Part shown: positions 17,309-25,771 of the stretch, one piece after another
Position numbering within the stretch: the stretch's first letter is position 1
How the letters are laid out: the number at the start of each line of letters is the position of its first letter
Assembly: GCA_020631815.1 (NCBI GenBank)
Contig: JACKGW010000014.1
Coordinates: 15,089 to 79,088, forward strand
DNA from: Planctomycetota bacterium
Lineage (GTDB): Bacteria; Planctomycetota; PLA2; JAEUHO01
DNA: 64,000 nt
Reading direction: 5' to 3'
The notes under the pieces: model-generated
What the model saw: the letters and a program-made list of their open reading frames with translations, nothing else
Databases searched by the model: none
Told to the model about the DNA's origin: nothing
Position numbers and translations under genes: made by a program

Positions 17309-18274
17309 GTGGACCGCAGCGACTCGACCTCATCGCACCACGCCGCCGATCGTGCGCTCGTCTCCGTCGTCGTGCCCGTCTACAACCGGCCGACGCTGGT
17401 GCAGGAGGCGATCCGCTCCGTCCTGGAGCAGACGGAGCCCCGCTTCGAGATCGTGGTGGTCGACGACGGGTCGACGGACGGAACGGCCGACGTGGTCGAG
17501 GCACACTTCGGCCACGATCCCCGCCTGCGCGTGGTGCGCCAGCCCAATGGCGGCACCGCGGCCGCGCGCAACCGGGGCATCGACGAAGCGCGCGCCCCGT
17601 GGATCGCGTTCCTCGACGACGACGATGTCTGGCTGCCCGGCTACCTGGAAGGGCAGCTGCGTGTGGCCGCCGAGAACCCGGATGCCTCCGCCGTGCTGTG
17701 CGACGCCCGCTTCGAGGGCAGCTGGGAGCGCAAGGCGCCGACCGTGTTTTCGCGCCGGTCGTGGAAGACCCCGGACTCGCTCGAAGCCATGCTCGACGGG
17801 GCGTGGGGGCTGCCCTCCTCGCTCATGATCCGGACCGACGTGGCGCAGGCGCTGCACTTCTCCCGCGAGTACCGCGTGAGCGAGGACACCGAGTTCCTCT
17901 TCCGCTTCCACATCGCGGGGCACCGTCTGGTCGAGAACCCGGCCGTGCTGTCCACGTGGCGCAAACACGACGGTGCCGGCGGCGCCGACACCAAGCAGAA
18001 GACGTCGGACGACACGGCGGTCGCGCTGGATCACCTGCACATTCTCGAGCGGTACGCCAGCTACGCGCGCAAGCCGAAGAGCGTCCTCCGCCAGATCGCC
18101 CGCCGTCGCGCCCTGCTCCACGTGCGGGCCGGCCGTTGGCGTTCCGCGCGCCCACACCTCTGGGCGTGGTGGCGACGCCGTCCCAGCTCGACGCGGGCGT
18201 TCCGCTACCTGCTGACGAGCCTCGTGCGAGGCGATGCGAAGACCCCCGGCGCGGCCGACGGCGCCAGCCGCTGA
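17309..18274 (+). CDS. Family 2 glycosyltransferase
   Basis: 321 aa from GTG 17309, with GGAGGTGGG about 12 bases upstream. GT-A fold: nucleotide-sugar binding strand VSVVVPVYNRP, VVVDDGSTDGT, NGGTAAARNRGI, then the DxD-type metal motif FLDDDDVW and a later SEDTEFLFR acceptor-side motif. The C-terminal 70 residues are basic and may contact the membrane. It would transfer a sugar from an activated donor to a lipid, polysaccharide or protein acceptor. Located 48 bp after the ABC exporter on the same strand. Confidence 0.9.
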   Translation: MDRSDSTSSHHAADRALVSVVVPVYNRPTLVQEAIRSVLEQTEPRFEIVVVDDGSTDGTADVVEAHFGHDPRLRVVRQPNGGTAAARNRGIDEARAPWIAFLDDDDVWLPGYLEGQLRVAAENPDASAVLCDARFEGSWERKAPTVFSRRSWKTPDSLEAMLDGAWGLPSSLMIRTDVAQALHFSREYRVSEDTEFLFRFHIAGHRLVENPAVLSTWRKHDGAGGADTKQKTSDDTAVALDHLHILERYASYARKPKSVLRQIARRRALLHVRAGRWRSARPHLWAWWRRRPSSTRAFRYLLTSLVRGDAKTPGAADGASR

Positions 18275-18281
18275 CGAGTCG

Positions 18282-18503
18282 TCACGGCCGGGGCGTGGGG
18301 GACATGGGGACTTCGGCGGCGCGGAACGCGCGCGCCCTCTCCCGAGCCCGCCGCCACGAGAGCACGGCCGCCACCGTCATGAGCGCGCCGCCCGCGGCCC
18401 ACGCCACCCCGAAGCCCCACTCGCGTCCCAGCGCGTAGTCGACCGCGACCACGAAGAAGAACGCGCTGGCGACGGCGAGCAGGACGTGCGGCTGGCGCTG
18501 CAT
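18282..18503 (-). CDS. Small two-helix membrane protein
   Basis: 73 aa. Two hydrophobic stretches (LLAVASAFFFVVAVDYALG and GVAWAAGGALMTVAAVLSW) are followed by an Arg-rich C-terminal tail. Codon use matches the neighbours and the reading fills the gap between two flanking genes. The ribosome site is weak (CTGGGG). No family recognised. Confidence 0.55.
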   Translation of the reverse strand: MQRQPHVLLAVASAFFFVVAVDYALGREWGFGVAWAAGGALMTVAAVLSWRRARERARAFRAAEVPMSPTPRP

Positions 18504-18558
18504 GGGCCCCAGTGTACGCGTGGGTCCCAGGACCGTGAGAAGCGCCGTTTCGCGGCGG

Positions 18559-19074
18559 TCAGTCGGTGGCCGCCTCGATGCGGTCCTTCCAGCGGTTGAT
18601 GACCTCGAGGTTCTTGCGGTCGATGTCGTTGGCCTGACCGAACCCCTTCACCGACTCGAGCTGCGCCTCGAGCCCCTGGACCTGGAGCTTGATCATCTCC
18701 CGCTCGTCGTCGGTGCTCGCCGCGGCCAACCGCTCCTTGGCGTCGGCCAGGTCCTTCTCCATGCGCGGCCGCTCGTTGGAGATCGTCGTGCGAGCCATCG
18801 TCGTGCCGACGAGCATCGAGAGCTGGCCCCACTTGACGAGGTCCAGCTTGTAGCGGGCCAGCAGGGCCGCGGTCGGCGTCTTGACCTCCTTGAGCTGCTT
18901 CAAGACCTCGACGTAACCCTCCATCATGTCGTCGGTCAGCTCGATGGTTCCACTGCCCTTCATCATGTCCTCGACGGACGTGGCGTCGGTCGGGAACCCG
19001 GGGGGCGAGCCGCTGTCGTTGCCGCAACCGAGGCAGAGGGAGCCAAGGACGAACACTGCGAGAAGGGACTTCAT
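18559..19074 (-). CDS. Putative lipoprotein, helical
   Basis: 171 aa from ATG 19074, with a strong AGGAGG five bases upstream. The signal peptide MKSLLAVFVLGSLCLG ends at a lipobox Cys (LCLGC). The mature part is mostly helical and charged, with a coiled-coil-like stretch from about 85 to 165 (RPRMEKDLADAKERL, QVQGLEAQLESVKG). No family recognised. Faces the nucleotide cyclase gene across 121 bp, and the small membrane protein gene follows after 55 bp on the same strand. Confidence 0.78.
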   Translation of the reverse strand: MKSLLAVFVLGSLCLGCGNDSGSPPGFPTDATSVEDMMKGSGTIELTDDMMEGYVEVLKQLKEVKTPTAALLARYKLDLVKWGQLSMLVGTTMARTTISNERPRMEKDLADAKERLAAASTDDEREMIKLQVQGLEAQLESVKGFGQANDIDRKNLEVINRWKDRIEAATD

Positions 19075-19195
19075 GGGGACCTCCTGGACCCTCCCAGGAT
19101 AGCGACGCCGGCAGTCGCACGCGCCGGCCGCCGCGCCAGATGGCGGAGACCCAGCCGCCGGGCCCGTACCATCCGGCCGGGGAGAAGGAGCCTTG

Positions 19196-21352
19196 ATGCC
19201 CGCCGCGCGCACCCACGCCGTCTCGCTGCGCACGAGCCTGCTCCGCTCCTTCGCCCTGCTGATCCTGCTGAGCTCGCTCACCGTGCTGGTGCTCATGTGG
19301 GTGCGCTCGCTGGAGGTGGAGAAGGACCTCTCGGGTCGCTTGACGGGCCGCGGCACGGAGCGTGCTTCCCGCGAGCTGGAAGCGTTCCTCGAGCCCGCGC
19401 GCTCCGGCACGCTCATGGCCCTGGCCTGGGGCCGCTCGGGCCAGCTGGGGCTGGGCGACGTCGTCGGCGGAGATCCTGGCACCACGCGGGCAGGGCAGAC
19501 GTCGGCCGCGGCGCGCCTCAACGCCTTGCTGCTTCCCTTCCTGCGCGTCAGCTCGGCGCTCTCCTCCGTCCAGCTCGCCGACGGCGACGGCCGCGGCTTC
19601 CTCGTGCTGCAGCTGCCCGATGGGCGCGTCGTGAATCGCATCGTGGATCGCGCGTCGTGGGGCACTTCCACGCTGTGGTTCGACGTGGCGGCGGACGGCA
19701 TGCCGTCGAGCCCCACGTGGAAGGACGTCGACTACGAACCGCGCCGACGTGCGTGGTACGAGCTGGCCGCAGCGGCGCCCCCGGGGGAGGTGTGCTGGAC
19801 CGATGCCTACACCTTCGCGACCACCAAGGATCTCGGCATCACCGTGTCGGGACGCTGGCGGGCAGGCGAGCAGGACGTCGTCGTCGCCTTCGACGTATTG
19901 CTCAACGACCTGAGCCTGTTCACGCAGGACGAAGCCAGCCGCGTCAGCGCGAATGCCCTGACGGTCATCGCAACACGTGACGGTCGCGTCTTGGGCCTGC
20001 CCCGCGGCGCCGCCGAGACCATGGAGCCCACGGCCGCGCGTGCGCTGTACCTGCGTCCCCTGATCGACCTCGATGTCGCGGCCGTGCGGGACGGGGCACG
20101 GGCGCGCGCCCAAGCGTCGGGGGCCGCGGATGCCGTCTTCTCCTACGAGAGTGGCGGAGACGACTGGTGGGCCGGGTTCCGTGAGCATGCCCTGGACGCG
20201 AAGCACGCCTTGGAGATTGGCGTCTTCGTGCCCAGTGCCGACCTCCTCGCCGAAGTACACCAGCAGCGCCTGTTCATCTTGGTTGCCACGGCGGTCGCTC
20301 TCTTGGCGGCACTGCTGTACTCGCTGGTGCTGTCCAGGTCGTACAGCCGCCCGATCGAGGCCCTGGTGCAGCAGAGCTCGCGCATCCGCGACCTGGACTT
20401 CGCGTCCGACGACCAAGTCGATGCCCGCCTCAAGGAGTTCCAAGCCCTGGCCCAGGCCCAGCGCCAGTCGGTCGCCGCGCTGCAGTCGTTCTCCCGCTAC
20501 GTCCCCGTGGAGGTCGTGCGTCAGCTGGTCGGGGCGGGCGAAGTGGCGCGCATCGGGGGACGCACCGAGACGCTCAGCGTCCTGTTCACGGACATCGCCG
20601 GCTTCACCTCCATCGCCGAGGGCATGACGCCGCAAGCCCTGGCCGACCACATGGCGTCCTACTTCCAAGCGCTGATCGAAGCGCTGCACGGGACCGGCGC
20701 GACCGTGGACAAGATCGTCGGCGACGCCATCGTGGCCTTCTGGGGTGCGCCGCGGCGCCTCGAGGACCACGCCGCTCGCGCCGTACGCGGCGTGCTCCAG
20801 TGCCGCCGCGCGCTGGAGGTCCTGCGCGGACCGTGGCGCCAGCAGGGCCTGCCCGAGCTGCCGACGCGCTTCGGCTTGAGCCTTGGCCCCGTTGTGGTGG
20901 GCAACATCGGTGCGCCCTCCCGACTGGCGTACACGGCCATCGGCGACACGATGAACGTCGCGAGCAGGCTCGAAGCCCTCAACAAGGAGTACGGCACGCG
21001 CGTGCTCGTCGATGACGCCATCCGCCAGGGGGCGGGCGACGGCTTCCTCTGGCGGCGCGTCGACCACATCGTCGTCCTGGGCAAGACGTCGCCCATGCTC
21101 GTCCACGAGCTGCTGGGTGCCCCGGGCGACGTTCCCGCCGAGCTCGTCGCCGCCGCGGCCGGCTACGAGAAGGCGTGGGACGCCTACGCCCAGCGCGACT
21201 TCGCCCGCGCCCGCGAGCTGCTCGACGAGCTGCTCGTCGCCGCTCCCTCCGACGGCCCCTCGCTACGCCTGCGCGGCGTGGTCCAGCAGCTGATCGACGA
21301 ACCGCCGCCTCCCGATTGGACCGCTGTCACCTGGCACGCCGTGAAGGCGTGA
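19196..21352 (+). CDS. Membrane-bound class III adenylate/guanylate cyclase with extracytoplasmic sensor
   Basis: 718 aa. The ATG at 19196 is preferred over TTG 19193 because AGGAG then sits five bases upstream. Order: TM helix (about 18-36), an extracytoplasmic Cache-like sensor of about 300 residues, a second TM helix (ILVATAVALLAALLYSLVLS), a HAMP-like linker and the class III cyclase domain. Metal-binding Asp466 (LFTDIAGFT) and Asp510 (IVGDAIVAFWG) are present, as are the transition-state Asn and Arg in MNVASRLEALNKEYGT. It would make cAMP (or cGMP) in the cytoplasm in response to an external ligand. It ends in a short TPR-like helical region (FARARELLDELL). No effector gene lies next to it. 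Confidence 0.9.
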   Translation: MPAARTHAVSLRTSLLRSFALLILLSSLTVLVLMWVRSLEVEKDLSGRLTGRGTERASRELEAFLEPARSGTLMALAWGRSGQLGLGDVVGGDPGTTRAGQTSAAARLNALLLPFLRVSSALSSVQLADGDGRGFLVLQLPDGRVVNRIVDRASWGTSTLWFDVAADGMPSSPTWKDVDYEPRRRAWYELAAAAPPGEVCWTDAYTFATTKDLGITVSGRWRAGEQDVVVAFDVLLNDLSLFTQDEASRVSANALTVIATRDGRVLGLPRGAAETMEPTAARALYLRPLIDLDVAAVRDGARARAQASGAADAVFSYESGGDDWWAGFREHALDAKHALEIGVFVPSADLLAEVHQQRLFILVATAVALLAALLYSLVLSRSYSRPIEALVQQSSRIRDLDFASDDQVDARLKEFQALAQAQRQSVAALQSFSRYVPVEVVRQLVGAGEVARIGGRTETLSVLFTDIAGFTSIAEGMTPQALADHMASYFQALIEALHGTGATVDKIVGDAIVAFWGAPRRLEDHAARAVRGVLQCRRALEVLRGPWRQQGLPELPTRFGLSLGPVVVGNIGAPSRLAYTAIGDTMNVASRLEALNKEYGTRVLVDDAIRQGAGDGFLWRRVDHIVVLGKTSPMLVHELLGAPGDVPAELVAAAAGYEKAWDAYAQRDFARARELLDELLVAAPSDGPSLRLRGVVQQLIDEPPPPDWTAVTWHAVKA

Positions 21353-21383
21353 GGGCCTGATGCGAGCGTGACGTCGTGTGCCC

Positions 21384-23789
21384 TCAGCGCAGATGCGCGG
21401 GTGCCTGGAGCACGACGTCCGTCTTGCCCGTGGGGACGGCGGGGGCACTCGGTGCATGCCGTTCCAGGCCCAGCTGCACGGTCCACGTGCCCGCGGGAAG
21501 TCTTGGAATCGTGAAGGTGCCGTCCTCCGCGATGGCGCCGGGGAATCGCAGGTGTCCGCGTGTTGCCCACACCAACAGCGAGCCAACCGCGAAGCTGCCG
21601 GGTCTCAACCCCTCGACGTGGCCACGGATGGAGCCACCCGGCTGCGCCACAAGTGTGAACGGCCCTTTGCTGGGATCGACGTCCTCCAGCACGGCCACAC
21701 GCTCGTCGCTCCAGTCCTGCGGAAACGCAACGAGGGCGCCTCGTGGACCCCGCGCGTCGGTGATCACGAACGTGCCGTCTGCTTGCACGAGGCCGGCGCC
21801 GCGGCCCATCTTCATGGGCCACATCACGGTCCAGCGGTCGGGGTCCTCCACGACCAGCCTCCCGCGAACCTGGATCGAGCGCGGAACGACGAGGCGCACG
21901 CCATCCGCGGGTGCCTCCACGATGATCGGGTCCGTCGGCGGGCGGTTGTCAGGCCCAAAGCCGACCCAGAGCTCGACCGGGCCCCGGCGCTGCCGGATGA
22001 GGCGAAACGTGCCGGTCCCGGCGGCCGAGACGGCGTTCTCCACCATGCCCATCGTGTCCGGCTCGCGGGCCACGAGGCCCTCCAGCCCCAGCGGCTGCCC
22101 GTCCTCGTCCACGACGACGCCCTCGACGTACGCAGGCTCCTCCAGGCGCACAGGTAGCGTGCCGGGTGCCGTGGTCCGTAGCGCCCCGCGTAGGGAGGCG
22201 ACACGGGCGAGGACGTTGACCACGTCCACGCGAACATCGATCTCCTTGCCCGGTGCCAGTCCACCCAGGACGGCCCGACCGTCCGCTCCGGTCTTGGCCT
22301 GCGCCGATGGCCCTGCCGTCGCGACCTCGAAGGCTCGCACCTGCGCGTCAGCGACTGGCTTGCCGTCGGGCCCGGTCACGAACACCACGAGCTCGCTAGC
22401 CCGTTTGACGCGCACGACGACATCCGAGGCGGGCGCCATCACCTCCAAGGGTGGCCCCGCCGCCCATCCCTTCCTTGGGTTGGACGCGACGAGGGTGAGG
22501 GGGCCCGCGGGGGCACCCGCGATCTCGAAGGTGCCGTCGTCCGCGCTCACGCCGTGCGCCAGGGGCCACTTGTCGTCCGACGTGCGGGCCTCGATGCCGA
22601 CCCCGGCGACGGGCAGTCCCGCCTCGTTCACTACGCGGCCGCGCACGGGGGCGGCGGCCAGAAGGCGCACCTCCGCCTCTTCGGCGAAGCGCGTGATTCC
22701 CGAAACGCGTGCTGCCTGAAGAGGCATCGGCGCGCCGCTCGCGTCCTGGGGGCGGGACACGCTCACCGTCACGACAGGCCCCAGCTCAGACCAGGGCACG
22801 GTCAGCTTGCCGCCGATGGCCGCCTTGACCTCGCTGACGTTCGTCTCGCCCGGCCGCAAGGCGAAGGGGTCCGTGCCGGCCACGCATTGGGCCCTGGGCA
22901 CGGCTACGCCGTCGGGGTCCACGATGCGGATCGTCAGCCACCTCTGGTCCTCGGGATCGAAGCGCAAGAGGGCTTCCTCACCGCCGGCTTCGACCACCCC
23001 GTCGAGCAGGGCGCTGCGAGGGCCCCACACCTCGAACACGCCGGTGGCTTTCACGCGCAAGGCGAAGCGACCATCGTCGTCGGTCAGCACCTTGCGATTC
23101 GCCGTGGGGAACTGCAACGAGCGGAGCGATAGCATCAGCTTCGGGCAAGGGTCGCCCTGCAGGTCCACGACGCGCCCGCGCAGGCGGCTGGCGGTCGGCA
23201 CGACGAGCTCGATGCCGGACACGGCCTCGCCCGTCCCGACCACCACGCTGTGCCGAACCCCTTCGTCCTCCGCTTCGTGCGCTCCGACACGCAGCTCGTA
23301 GGTGCGAGCCACGAGGTGCTCGAAGTGAAACGCGCCGTCCTTGTCCGTCGCGTCCACGCGCACCTTGCCATCGCCGCGCCTAAGCCGGGCGTGTAGCTCG
23401 GTGACGGGGGTGTTCGCCGCGGGCGTGGAGCGCGACCACAGGAGCCGCACGTGGATCCCGCTGACGGTCCGCCCATCCCCGTCCACGACGCGCCCCCGTA
23501 TGGACGCCGACATGTCGCCGGGAATCTGGGGACTGCTGGACGCACTCGGCTTCCCCAGCGTCCCGTACCGAGGAACCTCGTTCCCGGACTCGCGTGCTGG
23601 CGTGCCCTCGAGCGCGGGTCCGGCTCCACGTGCGATCGACTTCTCGCCATGTGCTCCCTGCGAGGCCATTTCGACCTCGACGTGGCCTGGGTCCCGGGGT
23701 CCTTCCTGCAGGAACCACCAGATCACGAGCGCACTCGAGAGGGCGAGCGCCGCAGCAATCACCAATCCAAGCCGACGACGTGTCCCCAT
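21384..23789 (-). CDS. Carboxypeptidase-regulatory-like domain protein, membrane-anchored
   Basis: 801 aa from ATG 23789. Longer readings would run into the end of the next gene's territory and look non-coding. An N-terminal TM anchor (LGLVIAAALALSSALVIWWF) is followed by a Pro/Ser linker and many carboxypeptidase-regulatory-like (CarboxypepD_reg) beta-sandwich modules. They are recognisable by IRGRVVDGDGRTVSGIHVRL, VRGRVVNEAGLPVAGVGIEA and VEGVVVDEDGQPLGLEGL, each followed by a D-G-x-F strand. Such proteins sit outside the cytoplasm and are thought to bind polymers or partners. It is a paralogue of the protein at 25772-27856, most clearly in the last 170 residues (DARGPRGA, VAVLEDVD). Confidence 0.82.
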   Translation of the reverse strand: MGTRRRLGLVIAAALALSSALVIWWFLQEGPRDPGHVEVEMASQGAHGEKSIARGAGPALEGTPARESGNEVPRYGTLGKPSASSSPQIPGDMSASIRGRVVDGDGRTVSGIHVRLLWSRSTPAANTPVTELHARLRRGDGKVRVDATDKDGAFHFEHLVARTYELRVGAHEAEDEGVRHSVVVGTGEAVSGIELVVPTASRLRGRVVDLQGDPCPKLMLSLRSLQFPTANRKVLTDDDGRFALRVKATGVFEVWGPRSALLDGVVEAGGEEALLRFDPEDQRWLTIRIVDPDGVAVPRAQCVAGTDPFALRPGETNVSEVKAAIGGKLTVPWSELGPVVTVSVSRPQDASGAPMPLQAARVSGITRFAEEAEVRLLAAAPVRGRVVNEAGLPVAGVGIEARTSDDKWPLAHGVSADDGTFEIAGAPAGPLTLVASNPRKGWAAGPPLEVMAPASDVVVRVKRASELVVFVTGPDGKPVADAQVRAFEVATAGPSAQAKTGADGRAVLGGLAPGKEIDVRVDVVNVLARVASLRGALRTTAPGTLPVRLEEPAYVEGVVVDEDGQPLGLEGLVAREPDTMGMVENAVSAAGTGTFRLIRQRRGPVELWVGFGPDNRPPTDPIIVEAPADGVRLVVPRSIQVRGRLVVEDPDRWTVMWPMKMGRGAGLVQADGTFVITDARGPRGALVAFPQDWSDERVAVLEDVDPSKGPFTLVAQPGGSIRGHVEGLRPGSFAVGSLLVWATRGHLRFPGAIAEDGTFTIPRLPAGTWTVQLGLERHAPSAPAVPTGKTDVVLQAPAHLR

Positions 23790-23856
23790 CGCGAAAGTGT
23801 CCGAGCCCGAAGAGGCGGCGTCAACGGCCCTCGGCGTGAGGCACCCGGAGGCAGTG

Positions 23857-24537
23857 TCATCCGAGATCGGTGACGAACTCCACGCGGAAGGATGCTCCGC
23901 AGGCTGTGCACGACGTGGTGCCAACCTCGGCGAGCGCCGAGCCGCACGAAGGGCAGTGACGAAGGACGGGGGCGTGCGACACAGGCTCGGCCGCGCGGTG
24001 ACCCTCCAAGCGCGAGACGATGGGCAAGAGGATCGTGAACGCAGCCAAGAGGATCGACAGGGCGCCCAACAGACGCCACGGGCCCGAACCTTCCACGCCG
24101 CTCCACATCATGTCGAGCACGAGGGCGGCGACTGCGACGTCGGCGATGTACCCACCGAGCTGGACCCAGCGCTGCTTCACGGGAGGGCGAGCCAAGGCCA
24201 GCAGGGAGGCGTACGTGGCAGCGACGCCTACAACCAGCGCGGACGACGCCACCTTGAACGGGATCTCCTCTGCATCACCGGCCCAGAGGAAAGCGACGTA
24301 GGCGCCAAAGCCCGCAACGGAAGCGACGACACCAATCCACGGGACGGCGCCCAACAGCCGACGTTCCATCGCCGGCGCCGACGCCATGCCCAGGATGCTG
24401 GCGCCCGAGATGCACAGCGTGGTGAAGAGCACCTTCACCTCGGTGTCGCCGAACTCGCCCTGCAGCAGCAGCCAGATGCCGATCAAGGCACTCGCGACCA
24501 CCGAGACGATCAAGATGCGTAGGGCAAGTCGCCGCAT
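23857..24537 (-). CDS. Multi-pass membrane protein with C-terminal zinc ribbon
   Basis: 226 aa from ATG 24537. About six hydrophobic helices fill residues 5-180. The C-terminal 35 residues form a short zinc-ribbon motif, C-P-S-C-G ... C-T-A-C-G, with 11 residues between the pairs. A cytoplasmic ribbon on a membrane protein may help assembly or bind a partner. No family recognised. Follows no operon partner; the DUF4375 gene is divergent across 105 bp. Confidence 0.75.
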   Translation of the reverse strand: MRRLALRILIVSVVASALIGIWLLLQGEFGDTEVKVLFTTLCISGASILGMASAPAMERRLLGAVPWIGVVASVAGFGAYVAFLWAGDAEEIPFKVASSALVVGVAATYASLLALARPPVKQRWVQLGGYIADVAVAALVLDMMWSGVEGSGPWRLLGALSILLAAFTILLPIVSRLEGHRAAEPVSHAPVLRHCPSCGSALAEVGTTSCTACGASFRVEFVTDLG

Positions 24538-24642
24538 GGAGCCCTCTGGACACTGTAGTCCGGGGCCCGGGTGTGCCGCCAGGGCGCGTGCTGCCTCGGC
24601 GGCACAGTGGGCTCGAGCCCGGGCCGGGCGTACCGTGGAGGC

Positions 24643-25158
24643 ATGGACCTGCGCGACGTCCCGCTGCACATCGACCGCGAGTTCATCGCGCACGAGCCGG
24701 TCATGCGCGTCCTCGATCCGGTGTACTGGACGGCAGTGACCGACGAAGGGCGGGCGGCCTACGACGCAAGCTTGGCCGCGTTCAGCACGCGACAGCGTCA
24801 GGCGCTTGGCGTGTTCTGGTACGGCGCCGAGGTGGACAACGGTGGCCACGTGCAGTTCTTCGAGAACTCCACGGGCCAAGTCTGGCGGGATGCCCTCGGG
24901 GGTCTCGAGGCCATGGGGTTGGAGGCCTACGCCGCGCTGCTTCGCGAAGCCGCGGAGCGACTGGGCCCCGACCTCCCCGACGACCAAGAGGAGCGGCAGG
25001 AGCGGCTTGGCTTCACCGGGGCCCAGTTCGACGATCTCGATCGTGCCTTCGACAAGCTGCGCAAGGAGAAGGACCTCCTGAGCGCGCTCCAAGACTGGGT
25101 GCGAGAGCACGCGGATGACTTCCTCTTCGAAGGCGTCATCCGCATGCCCGAAGCCTGA
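24643..25158 (+). CDS. DUF4375 domain protein
   Basis: 171 aa from ATG 24643, which has GGAGG one base upstream. Shows the DUF4375 signature, with GAEVDNGGHVQFFENSTG followed by a helix with the conserved A-L-G-G-L-E-A-M-G-L and ALLREAAERLG. The function of the family is unknown; it is cytoplasmic and common in Planctomycetota and Bacteroidota. It converges on a lipoprotein gene with only 4 bp between stops. Confidence 0.82.
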   Translation: MDLRDVPLHIDREFIAHEPVMRVLDPVYWTAVTDEGRAAYDASLAAFSTRQRQALGVFWYGAEVDNGGHVQFFENSTGQVWRDALGGLEAMGLEAYAALLREAAERLGPDLPDDQEERQERLGFTGAQFDDLDRAFDKLRKEKDLLSALQDWVREHADDFLFEGVIRMPEA

Positions 25159-25162
25159 GTCG

Positions 25163-25693
25163 TCAGTCGACCTTGCCGTGGACCGACACGCGGGCCACGA
25201 AGTCGTAGGAGTAGGGCTGGCCGACGACGAAGTCGGCGCGCTCGAGGGTGACCGACAGCTTCTCGATCGTGGTGCCCACGTAGTCCGCACCGGGCAGGTT
25301 TGCATCGCGAACGGGCAGGAGCGCTGACTCGTAGTTGTAACGACTGCGCTCGCCGCCACCGAGGATGTCCAGCTGGAAGCCGAGCTCCTCGTCGGCGCCG
25401 TCACGAAGACGTGCGAAGAGTGCGTCCACCTCGGGGCTCTGCCCCGCGAGCGTCTCGAAGGTCATGCCCTCCTCGCCGCCGCTGAGGACCGGCGTGATGG
25501 GGACGAGCACCGGAGACGGCTGCCCGAGGTGGATGAGGTACAGCTGGAAGCCCGTCGCGGTGTTCGCGCCGGTTCCGCCGTCCATGTCGAAGCTGCCCTG
25601 GCCCAGGACGTCGTCGTCGTTCCCTCCGCCGCCACAGGCGGTCAAGGCGAGGGCCAGCAGGGATGCAAGCAGGGTGGTCTTGAAGTGGGTCAT
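25163..25693 (-). CDS. Putative lipoprotein of unknown function
   Basis: 176 aa from ATG 25693 with GGAGG three bases upstream. Lipoprotein signal MTHFKTTLLASLLALALTA ends at Cys20, followed by four Gly residues and an acidic linker. The mature part reads as beta-rich (FQLYLIHLGQPSPVLVPIT, IEKLSVTLERADF). No known domain is recognised. The gene upstream on the same strand encodes a carboxypeptidase-regulatory-like protein on the other side of a 78-bp gap... it ends before that gene, so it is probably transcribed on its own. Confidence 0.72.
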   Translation of the reverse strand: MTHFKTTLLASLLALALTACGGGGNDDDVLGQGSFDMDGGTGANTATGFQLYLIHLGQPSPVLVPITPVLSGGEEGMTFETLAGQSPEVDALFARLRDGADEELGFQLDILGGGERSRYNYESALLPVRDANLPGADYVGTTIEKLSVTLERADFVVGQPYSYDFVARVSVHGKVD

Positions 25694-25771
25694 GGTTCCT
25701 CCGAACGAAGGAACTCCCGGAAGGCACGAGCTGGGGACAGGCTGACCAGGCGTGCGGCGCGACGGCGGCGG